A stretch of DNA of 64,000 nt, from assembly GCA_025331565.1 (NCBI GenBank), contig JAFREQ010000040.1:1505501-1569500 (forward strand), given 5' to 3'. This DNA comes from Holacanthus passer (Eukaryota > Chordata > Actinopteri > Pomacanthidae). Positions 52,424-62,423 of this stretch are shown here, piece by piece. Positions within the stretch are counted from its first letter, which is position 1, and each line of letters opens with the position of its first letter. Below the pieces are notes generated by a model. The model ran no database searches. It was given only the letters and a program-made list of their open reading frames with translations, and was not told the origin of the DNA. The position numbers and the translations under genes were made by a program.

Positions 52424-52545
52424 ATAAGATAAGATAAGATAAGATAAGATAAGATAAGATAAGATATTCCTGTATTCATCCCACAACAGGGACATTTGCA
52501 GTGTACAGCAGCAAAGAGGACAGAGTAGATGAATAGTAAATAAAA
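52424..52545 (-). mobile_element. 3' end of a non-LTR retrotransposon with (AAGAT)n tail
   Basis: A pentanucleotide array of about eight AAGAT units (52424-52465) abuts ATTCCTGTATTCATCCCACA, ACAGGGACATTTGCAGTGTA and CAGCAGCAAAGAGGACAGAG. Read on the minus strand this is a retroposon 3' end followed by a (TATCT)n tail, an arrangement I recognise as a common fish LINE/SINE tail. The body further right (to about 52650, with ATATTGCACA words) is probably part of it. The exact clade is uncertain. Confidence 0.65.
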
Positions 52546-52649
52546 TTTGACCAGAAAAAATAACAATGTAAACAAGATGTACACTATAGTCAGGATCAGT
52601 TGAATTACAAATTAGATGAAATGAAATATTGCACAGTGGATAAAATATT

Positions 52650-53764
52650 GCACATAAAAGATACTATAATTGGGGCTGAGCAATAGCAAAGCCCTTCAGA
52701 GGGCTTTAAATTCACGATGCTAGAGGTCTCAGTGGTCGATGGCTGCTCATCCATCCGCCCAACCCCGGCACAGGCTACAACTGAAAACACAATAATTGAA
52801 CAATGACTGGTCATGCAACTTCAAACATGTATTGCACCCAGTGGTTGGTCCAGTAGAGCTGATGAGGTGAAGTGCAGCCAGCTTTCTTCAGATACACACA
52901 CAGTCCCAAAATACACACTGTGGGTAAATACCATGTGGGAACCATCCTCCCCAAAATAAAATCTAATTTGATGCAATCTCTCGAGTGCCAATCAGTCTTA
53001 GCAGCAAAGTGCTTGTACGGCGCGGACCGAGTGTTCCGTTAACATCAAACGTCCTCTCATTCCATACCATGAGTTTCCTACCACTTGCTGAGTTTCCAAT
53101 CTTTGCACTCTAGCACTACGCTAAGTGAGTGCTCCCTCACCATGAAGAGAAGCCTGTAGGGGGTGTGTCTGAGAACGTCTGCGTGTGTGCGTGTGTGTGT
53201 GTGTGTGTGCATGGAGGGTGCATTTGTTTGTGTTGCACATGAGGGAGCATGCTCGCTTTCTAAAAAGACCTCGCAGTTTAATGGAACTGTGTGCGGTGAA
53301 TGCCAGACAAGACCGAGAAATGAGCCATAAGCAACCCCACGGGTATCACTTTTCTTTCCACTGAGCTGTGTGTGGCGAGGAGGAGACGAAATATGAACAC
53401 CAAATACTGCTTTTGTGAAATGGCAGTGAAGCAGGAACCTGCTTATTTACTCCATCAAAGGAAAATAATTTTTTTAAAAATCTATAGCATACTGTACTGT
53501 GTAGAGTAAATGGGAAATCGCCATTATGCTGCTCGAACACAACATGAAAGTGTCAGGTACAATGTTGAACCTCAGGTCTAGATAGTCCTATAAGCACCAC
53601 TTTCACTTTCCACATAATGCACAGGAAAAGGAAAAATCCATCCCTAATGCAAATATAGAAATAAATAATAAAAGCAAATATTAAGGTTTGACAAAATCAC
53701 AGCAAAATATAAAAAGAAAGTGTTAAGTTTTTGGGTGTGAGAGAAATTACTGTTAAAGCAATAA
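52650..53764. other. Intergenic stretch with a TG microsatellite
   Basis: No gene seen. (TG)n lies at about 53181-53210. Confidence 0.5.
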
Positions 53765-54106
53765 TTACATCTCTGCTTGATCGGTCATCAGACTCGGTCC
53801 AATGATCTTCTCCTACTACAAGTTCCTGGAGTCTGTACTGAGCTCAGTAGATCAGCTTTTAGTTTTTATGCCCCATCTGCTTGGAGTTTATTGCAAAGCA
53901 CCTTAAAAGTGAACACTTTGTTACCCCTTGATATTTTTAAATCCTTGATCAAGAACCAGCTCCGTTTTCTTCTTTCTGTTTTATCTGACTTTTACTGTAT
54001 ATCTCGGTTTTTCTGTAATGCATTTGCAGACCTGTTTAATTGTTTTTTTCTTGCTCAACATCATTATAAATGAGGACCTACCTATTATCATAATAATAAT
54101 AATTAT
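53765..54106 (+). pseudogene. 3' end of an L2/Jockey-type LINE: C-terminus of ORF2 plus (TAA)n tail
   Basis: The frame open from 53765 to the TGA at 54073 reads RSNDLLLLQVPGVCTELSRS, then AFSFYAPSAWSLLQSTLK and LPLDIFKSLIKNQL. This is the familiar C-terminus of L2/CR1/Jockey-group reverse transcriptase ORFs in fish (R-S-x-D-L-L-L-L-x-V-P, then A-F-S-x-x-A-P-x-x-W-N-x-L-P/Q, then F-K-S-x-L-K). About 15 bp after the stop a (TAA)n run (54088-54106) would be the LINE's simple 3' tail. Everything upstream of the C-terminus is missing, as expected for a 5'-truncated insertion. No function remains. Confidence 0.8.
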
Positions 54107-57100
54107 TGCAAATATATTGATTAGCATTAGTAGTATATAAAATTAGTAATACAATATTAGGAGTATAAGATGTTGGGAAACTAATTGTAATTAACTTAAC
54201 ACAAGAAATCTATCTGGAGAGGTGCTAGACTGTTTATGACTGTTATTGATAAGGAGAAACAGAAACATGCACAAATCTGTTGATGCTTATTGAAAGCAGA
54301 GCGATGAATGTTATGTCAAGAAGTTTATCCGACCTGCCAACAGGTCGTGCATCCTGTTTTTCTATGAGTTGACGGTGTAAGATGTAGCCTGTAGTGTATA
54401 TAAGCTGAGTCATAAGAGTGTGATGCTGATGACGATCTTCATTACAAGCAACTACAGAACTGAAATATTGACTGACCACCCTTGAAAACCCTTTCTCACT
54501 CATCCTGGACAAGAAACTGATTTTCAGTTTTTCCAAAAGAAGGGTCACTCAGAATGAGGCCTTCTTTGTGCAGCCGCCATTTTGCGCCAACATTCAATCA
54601 AAATACAAGGAGAAAATTCACAGCAGAAGAGGCAGAGAGACCAATTTCTCCACTGACAGTAGCTTCAATAGACCATAATGCAATGCCGCCACTAGACATT
54701 TTAGAGAGGGGCCCGGCTGCAATCACAGGCTTGCCCCGGCACTCGAGAACTCATCGGTGAGACATTCATATTCCTATACGCCCACCTTTGAATCAAAGTA
54801 ATAAGTTCATGCCCCCTTCTCCCCAGGTTGTTCGCTCATTTTGGGTGACAAAGGAAATCACAAACTGGAGCAGAAGTATATCAGCCCGGTCGAGGGGACG
54901 TGGGCGGAGTGCAAAATTAAATCACGAATCTAAATCAAGCGCTTCATCACGACAAAAACTCCTGAACCTCACTGAATATCTCGAAGTGATGATATCTGTC
55001 AGAGCCTATGAGCCTGATTTCTCCTTTTACAGGCAAATAACTGCAGGGACATTAGTAATTGCAGCTTTGCTAATGGATTAATCAACACCCCTTTTGGGAG
55101 GCATTATTGTGAGAGAAGTGATGACAGTCTTGTGAAATAACACAGTCAACAATAAATTTCATCTCCAAGCGTAAAAGAGAGAGCTCCGGGACCCTGAAAA
55201 TGGCAGAAGCCACATTGCAAACTTGCTTTTTTAGATAATGAGGGTGTTGAAGAGTTTGAAACAACATATATAAAAACATTATGACTCCTATTAGGGGGAA
55301 ACCCTACATGCAATGACATCTCAGAAGACTCTTCTCAGTATGTAACTAAACAATTCACTAATTCTTACAGGATCTGTGGAGCAATTAAACAAAACGTCAC
55401 AGTTTTAAAAGGTGCATTTAGAGGAAAGAAGCAGTTTCAAGTAAAGAACACTTTGCCAACTGTTCCCCATGGGAATTGATCTGTGTGTGACAACCAGAAG
55501 CTCAGGAAGTATTGTCAGAGACGAGAATGGATTCTGAAAACTATCAGCAAAAATCTCCCAGGGTGAATCCGTGAAAAAGCTAAAACTGAAATGGAGAGAG
55601 TGCACAATGGTCTCATGCATACCTTTAAAATGAAGCATGAACTATATAAAGAAACAACAGGTTAAGCTTTTACAATGGTCCTCACAGTCCACAAAACTGA
55701 ATTTAATCAAAAATCTGCCAAACACGCAGAGTGTGCAAGATAACCTTCTGCAAGGTGAAGGAACACAGCAGCTTTTTGCTTGGACCAAGAAACACTCTGC
55801 GATGTCGACCTAAGTAATGCTTAATTAAGATTTAGTATTCTATTTTTTTGTTATTTTTCCAATTTGCTAAATTAAGCAATATGGGATCAATGGAGTATTT
55901 GCACTTAATTCTCCTCACCTGAAAAATGAACAGGTTTACAATCAGTCCAGTGGTGATTTCTCCGAACCAGCTTAATAAACCACATTCTTTCAAATATCTG
56001 TTTTAACGTTGAAGAAGTCAGACTTCATTTTCCACACATGCATCTTTAAATTATCTTTATAAGAACTCAAGCCTCCAGAAGCTCCACACTTGTGTTCCTC
56101 ACACCGTTTATTAATATGGAAATTCACATTCACCCATATCTCCTCGTCTTGCAAAACCTGCATGACCACGCACGAATAACAAAGAGCAGAGTAGCAGCAT
56201 GCTATCACACGAGATGGCTGCGGTGGATATTGCTAAATTGAGGTACGGACTTCAGAATCTGCGCTCGTCAGGCTTATGAAACATCTTTCCTCGCCAAAGT
56301 ATCTCGCTTCTATTACGTATTCATCGTGTGCTGTATTAGAATGTTTGTGCACTAATGTCTACAAATACGACGCAGTTCTATTCTGGTGGATAAGAAACTC
56401 CTGACGCTGTTTGCTGTTGCTTCAACAGAGGAAATTAAAGATTACAATCTAATAAAGAATCTGCTCAAATGAAGAGAGTCTGCCACCCTGTGCATCTGTC
56501 TCCATCTACCACTGCGCCGTCTAGGAAAGACAAGAGAGCGCCGGCTTAGGAGAACAATTAATTACACCAGGATATTTTTCCAGAGGGAAAAGATGAAAAT
56601 AAAGTTTGCTGCGTGAATGACAGCAACTCTAATTTGTTATGACCTATAGGCACAGAACATTTGGAAATTTAGGTTTCATGGCCACTGAACATTATCATGA
56701 ATCAATTTGACTGATCTATTAGACTCTTGATGGCTTTATATATTTTTACCTTTTATTATTCATGAGGCAAATCTATAACTGTGTAACGAGGTTGAGCCGG
56801 ATTGAGCTGCATCTGACATTTCACTCAAATGCACTGAGCATTTTCAGCGTAATTACCAATGCATCAAAAATGGCTCCCGTCTATTTTAGGACTGTGTTCA
56901 AGACAACTAATAATTGGTTAATTAATGGCCATAAAAAAGCAACAGTCACAGTTTTAACCAGCAGAGTGTAAGAGAGCAGCAACAGTGGGAAGTTTCAAGC
57001 TTTCAAATCGAAATCTTGATGCCAAAAATCTTGCCAAACCAAGTCCCACTCCACGAAGTCCATCCGTCCACGAGAGCTTCATGGGGCCACGGTAAACCAC

Positions 57101-57198
57101 TCATGAGGACCACTGTGAGCCAGGATGAGCCAATTCAAAGCTCGACAATTTAACTTTTGCTGAGTCAACAGAGGCCACAGGAGGATAACTGCACTATG
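54107..57198. other. Intergenic stretch
   Basis: No gene recognised. The 54554-55081 frames have no domain. The segment around 54640-54730 (ACCAATTTCTCCACTGACAG, ATAATGCAATGCCGCCACTA) may be a further decayed repeat. Confidence 0.45.
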
Positions 57199-57913
57199 GG
57201 ACAGCAAGTAATGATTATTTTCCTTATCGCTTAATCTGCTGATATTTTTTCGATGAATTAATTGTTTTGCATGTAAAGAACAAGGAAAAATGAGTCCCAG
57301 GCAACATCAAATGTTTTATTTTGTAAGACCAATAGTCCAGGGCCCAAAGAGAATCTTCTTGTAAATATATAAATCAGAGAAAAGCAGAAAATCTGAGACA
57401 TTGAAGAAGCTGGAACATTTGGTATTTCTGCTTAATAAATTACTTAAAGGATTAATGTGCGCCTGTGGCCGAGAGGGTTCAGCTCACTGCAATTTAAGAA
57501 ATCACATGCAAATACAGCAAACACAAGCAAATGAAGAAAACATCTTCATCTGGTTGACATGAGCAGCTGCAAACACGCATAACAAAACCAAACACAGAAA
57601 TGCTCCACAAATACACTTGACTTCAGTAGCTTCATGAGTCACAGACCATGAAAACGTGTCCAAGCTGTGTTCAGCTGTTTTTACCTCTGAAACACTGGCT
57701 GTTCTGTAAATGTTGTGTGTTGGATGTTTTCTTTATTTGCTTGTGTTTTGTCTGCTTGTGTGTGTTTTCTTAAACTGCAGTGCGTTGAACCCTGTCAGCC
57801 ACCGTACTAATGAATGAATCCTCAGTAAATCCACATTTATTGCAGATTAATTAAATGCAGATTAATTTTCTGGCAATTGACTAATAAATGAATCGATAAA
57901 TTGGTGCAGCTCT
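57199..57913 (+). mobile_element. GGGCTGCAAC-type repeat split by a younger MITE (copy 7)
   Basis: The left part (57199-57457) has GTAATGATTATTTTCCTTAT, CCAATAGTCCAGGGCCCAAA, AGAAAAGCAGAAAATCTGAG and GAAGAAGCTGGAACATTTGG. The right part (about 57806-57913) resumes with GCAGATTAATTTTCTGGCAA, TTGACTAATAAATGAATCG and the end GGTGCAGCTCT. Between them sits an unrelated inverted-repeat element. Removing that element leaves a colinear family copy. Confidence 0.8.
57465..57802. mobile_element. MITE with about 80-bp terminal inverted repeats, inserted in copy 7
   Basis: The left arm at 57465-57544 starts GTGGCCGAGAGGGTTCAGCT and runs through CACTGCAATTTAAGAAA and AACACAAGCAAATGAAGAAA to CATC. The right arm at 57723-57802 is its reverse complement with modest divergence: GATGTTTTCTTTATTTGCTT, then TTTTCTTAAACTGCAGTGCG, then TTGAACCCTGTCAGCCAC. 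The loop is about 178 bp and non-coding. TAATG occurs just outside both arms (57453-57457 and about 57808-57812) and could be a target duplication. Transposase superfamily not assigned. Confidence 0.85.
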
Positions 57914-60358
57914 AAATAGCACACTGAGTTTTGAAATGGTTTTTTAAAAGATTTTCTCGAGTCGGTTGCTTTAAGGACATCACGATAAGGCAAACTGTGT
58001 GAGAGCGAGTGGACACAACAGACACTGAGGGTTAATACTTGTTTGAGTTATTTCTTATGAATTCAACTTTTAATGTTGGACAACTTGTTTCACTTTAAAA
58101 AGTTACACAGGTTAATGCACATTGAAAGAGACCGAAACCCAGTGGTCTGTTCTCATCTGATAAACGTCATTAATACTGTAAAGATTTTCCCACCGTAATT
58201 ACCATGGTATTTTAAATAAAAGGCTGTTGTTAACGAGGTACTTAATAAAACTACTGCATGCATTAATTGGCTAATATTTCTATGTCAACACATGTAATGC
58301 TGTATAATAAAGCTTTAAGGTGACTGAGGGCGGAGATGCAAGTATTTCCACGCTTCACTTCATTAATATGCAAATGTCTGCAGCATGTGGTAGTTTGGGT
58401 GTCAGGACTTGTGGATTTCCAATTCACCAGAATGACACACAGCCAGCAGCGTCATGACAAGACACTATAAATGTATTTTATATGAATATCAATGTACAAC
58501 GGTGCCGACACATGATACTTTAGCCGACTGTGTCCGATGTGCTGAAACCAGACGTGTAGGAATGTTTTTCAAATGTTACAGCCTTCGACCATTACTTGAA
58601 CATGACCTACAAGCTTACTGTGTCTAGATGACTTGCACACATGTCTAAGCAAACTAGTGCCACTGCAGTGCCTCCATATAGAAAACAAAACAGCGACACT
58701 GACATAAAGCTCCGAGATAATTAATCATGTGTTTTAAAGTGATTCAAAGATTTCAGTCCTGGCTGATTTGGCGACACCTGTAGTTGCTGGTGGTAACAGC
58801 AAGGTTAATGCTACAGGTCACAGAATTTTGGGGGCAGCAAAGCAAACTATTGTGGAATGAATAGAGAAGTCAGGCCGTGAACCGTGATCTGATTTTATGC
58901 TGCACACGGCGTGAGTCCGCAGACAGCAGGGCACAGTGAGACTGAAAGGGGTTGGTTACCTCACTGAGAAGCTGAAGATGTGCAGCCCGTCGCCTGCAGC
59001 TCTTCATCCACCAGCTCACTGCGGCCGCTCCTTTTTGATCTGTTACTGCCTGCAATATTTTAGACTGATCCAAAAAAATGGTGAAAATGACCATTGTCTT
59101 GGTTTGTCGACACATTGTGTGCAAAGTTCACTGAGCACGTTATATTTCCTGTGACTACTTCATAATAAAAGCCAGCTAAATGTGAAACTCATTTTGCATT
59201 AACAGTACCTTAATTCAGCGAGCAGTACTGCAAATATATTAATATTGCAATACTTTAATCGTGGGCCATAGACTCATTCACCACTGCGTTACCTCATTCT
59301 GTAATAGTGACTTAATGGACATTTAATTGTTTAATTGATTTAATCATTTGTCTTTGCCTTTGTCTCACTTGTACTGTGGGTTTTTATTTCCTATAAAGCA
59401 TTTAGTAACTTTGTGAAGAAATGTGTGTCATTCTGACATCAAGCTCGATGTGCAGCCATACGTTGCTATTTAAGTCCTTAAAAATAAGACAACCATTTAC
59501 ACATCTGCTGTCCGTCACTCTGCTCTACTGCTTGATATGTTTTAAGTATCATGTAACCATTAATGCTTTTTCAAGTTCGTTGGTGCTTATGGTCCGACAC
59601 ATGCCGACTGCAGATAATGTCTCCTTGCTGATGCTAGTTATACACTGAGAACACTTGTTACCAGAAATAACAATCATGCATAATTTAACCACACATGGTG
59701 ACGTGAATATCTGAGGTGAAAGAGGACTGCAGTGGGTAAACATCCGTCCAAAGGCCTGATGAAAATGAGTTCTGCTCTGCTATAAGTCAAGTCTTTGAAA
59801 GCAAAGTATATATTTTTGGCTCACAGGAAAGAGCCACCTGAGATGCACTTACTGCCAGAGAGGGAAGTCAAGAGGCCTTCAAAGTCATCAAGTGAGATTG
59901 GCGAAAATTGCAAGTAAATGAATCACAGTCGCAGGAAATTAATGGCCTGTAAGTGGCATGATATATAGTCCTTTATAATGGCTGCTGGTATGTTGATTTC
60001 ACACAATCTGAATATTTTTGTCCAATATTATTACTTTTAAAAGTAAGCATAAATGGCACTAAAGTACAGCGTCGGCAATCAGAGAAATGCCAGCAGAAAC
60101 ATGAAATGACTCCACTCAGACCGTGATGTTCTCGCATTATCAAGTCGTTGGCAAAACAATTTCCACGAGCCTAAAAATATTCTGAATCATCAGCGTTAGG
60201 CCTATAAAGAAATTTGGGGCCGGGGCTGCACGAGGAAATTGTTTTCCTGTTTTCAAATTATAATACGCTAATTTATGAACACCACATTGGCATTACAGAT
60301 GAGATAATTACCAACATTATTTTCCCACTTGGACCAATAACTACAAAATGGAACTTTG

Positions 60359-60401
<43 letters not shown>

Positions 60402-60759
60402 AAGACAAAGAGTCTGTCAGTCTTTGCAGCATCAAGTGAAGACCTTTAACAGCGTTCTGACTCACCAGCGATGGCGTGAATGATGTTTCAATAATCACAC
60501 AAATGCTCCTGTAGGTCACCCTCAACTAGTTGTAGTTATCATGTTAAAGTGATGCTCCAGTATTGTACTATATGTCCCCCTGTGGGTTCACAAGGTCACA
60601 GCAGTTCATGCTTCATGCTTTTTAAATGCTTTTTCATGCACTGATACAGATACATGGTTGGAATTAATATCATAATATTTAAAACCTGCATAAATTTTTA
60701 GGCCACTTGGGGCAGCAGAAACAAGCTTTAAACACAAAACTGATACAGCATCACCTTTG
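57914..60759. other. Intergenic stretch
   Basis: No gene seen. An octamer-like ATGCAAAT lies at 58368-58375 within TTCATTAATATGCAAATGTC. A perfect (TG)n is at 60361-60398. Confidence 0.5.
60361..60398. repeat. (TG)19 microsatellite
   Basis: Perfect TG dinucleotides over 38 bp. Confidence 0.95.
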
Positions 60760-60990
60760 AAGTTGATATAGAAAATTTGTTTGCAAGAAATAGAACAGCA
60801 TTAACAATCATTTGGAGTCATGGGTCTGAGCACATAACTCCAACATTCGCTCTTCTTTTGGTCTGGTTTTGGTCTCCACTAACTCCTGAGGAATACATCT
60901 GGCCCTTGGATGCTCCACTATGTTCACCGGCTATCATCGCCATCTTGGTCTGACTGCTGTTTGAAGCCAGCCAGGGAGTGCACAGATGTT
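60760..60990. repeat. Dispersed repeat, copy B of the pair with 49640-49940
   Basis: Ordered similarity to copy A: GAACAGCATTAACAATCATT, TTTGGTCTCCACTAACTCCT, GAGGAATACATCTGG, TTCACCGGCTATCATCGCC, TGACTGCTGTTTGAAGCCA. It directly precedes the retroposon tail at 61037. Confidence 0.6.
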
Positions 60991-61036
60991 TTATCAAATC
61001 TTTTACGATGCAAACAACTGCTGATATCAACATGTA

Positions 61037-61245
61037 GTCAAAGTCAAAGTCAACTTTATTGTCACTTCTGCCATATGTACAGGACATAGACGGGACTGAA
61101 ATGCTGTTTCTCTCAGACTCTGGTTCAAACAGTAGAAAAGAAAAAACGAAGAGACTAAGAAACGAGCAATGGGTAGTGCAAGTGGAGTAAATATGTATCG
61201 CAGTATCACAAAACCTCTGTGCAAGTTATCAGATCAATGCTCAGT
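61037..61245 (-). mobile_element. Non-LTR retrotransposon/SINE 3' end with (GACTTT)n tail
   Basis: GTCAAAGTCAAAGTCAAC (61037-61054) is followed by TTTATTGTCACTTCTGCCAT, ATGTACAGGACATAGACGGG, GAAATGCTGTTTCTCTCAGA, and later GTGCAAGTGGAGTAAATATG. On the minus strand this is a retroposon 3' region ending in AATAAAGTTGACTTTGACTT. I recognise it as an abundant fish repeat; clade uncertain. Confidence 0.65.
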
Positions 61246-62282
61246 GCAATGAGCTGTGTTCAACTCTTACACATTACATTAGAGAAAAAAGTGTGAAACA
61301 AAAAAACTAAACAACTAATTTGTCAGCTTTTAATTACAATTTGCACATTTTAATTAATCTAAACAACATAATTTTGTACAACAATGGCGCCATATGATCA
61401 CAACATAACTCCACCTGATAATATGGTTTTATCCCCCGAATGAAACAACTCAAAGCTGCTGCTGTGCTGAAGGAGCAAACCACCAACTTCATATCCACCT
61501 CAGAAGCCTGCAGCTATTTGTCACCGAAGACGTCAGGACTATCTAGGCCCTCGTTTAAGAAAGAAACTGAGAGCAAAGCAAATACATTTTTCACCCACCA
61601 TCAAAATTAAATGAACACAGCGATTCGAAACATTAGGCTAATCATCCCGCAATTTTCTACTCTCCTCTTATTAAACTTACACAGTGCAAAGGCATTATTT
61701 AAGGATGAGCTGTTACTGCTATAGAGTTTCTCTGCGTTCATATCCTCGACACACGGGTCGTGAGAACTGTGCATCCAGCAGTGTTCTTAAACACGAGATG
61801 AGTTTGGGTGTATTTATCTTCCAAAAACAGGTAATGATAAAGATGATTTGGGGAAATAATCTGTTTTATTCTGGATAGTTAATCATGGATGTGGTTCAGA
61901 GGACACTGGAGCTTTAAGGCTTTGAATTAGACCTGAGGGAATGTTTGATATTTTAATTTTACCATTAGGAACATGTACTTGTAAACAGAGAGTTTACTTA
62001 GTATATATATGCAATACTCAGTATTAGTATAGTATTACTTTTCAGGTTTGACTCAATTTATGAACTTTCCATTAAAGTGCATTCCCATTTCTTATTTTCA
62101 AATTACAAGCCTAGATCTCACCTCTCTTTCTTGCAGAGTCTCAGACCGCCGTGATTTCTTTGAAACTGTTTTTAGCACAGTAAAATCTATTTCTGTTGGT
62201 GAACGTTCTGGCCTTAAGGTGCTCATGCGTAAAATTATCACTGCTGAACACGCTCTTTGTGGTTATCTTCCAACCCGCCCAA
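61246..62282. other. Intergenic stretch, right edge possibly LINE-derived
   Basis: No gene. The 62048-62280 portion directly upstream of the LINE fragment may be the linker between endonuclease and reverse transcriptase of the same element, but its translation is not recognisable. Confidence 0.4.
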
Positions 62283-62423
62283 ATTCCCTTAGATATTATT
62301 CACACTAAACTCCTCAAAGAGGTTACAGGGGCTGTGGGCTCCTGCTTGCTCTCTATTGTGAACTTCTTCCTCCCCGCTGATGGCGTTCCTGATTATGTGA
62401 AGAAGGTAAGAGTTTTTAAAAAA
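62283..62423 (+). pseudogene. L2-type LINE reverse transcriptase fragment
   Basis: The frame reads IPLDIIHTKLLKEVTGAVGS, then CLLSIVNFFLPADGVPDYVK and KVRVFKK. It matches the start of the L2/Maui-type RT domain (C-P-L-D-P-I-P-T-K-L-L-K-E, then hydrophobic I-V-N-S-S-L-x-x-G-x-V-P-D-x-x-K, then Q-P-L-L-K-K). The next stretch, RQPPLINDF, still resembles the family (LxxNFRPIS position) but then degenerates. It lies 8 kb downstream of the other LINE remnant, which is a C-terminus, so the two are separate insertions. Confidence 0.75.

Noticed and set aside
52424..52465. Tandem AAGAT array considered as a CRISPR-like or satellite array
   Set aside because: It is a plain pentanucleotide microsatellite without spacers, at a retroposon end, in a eukaryotic genome.
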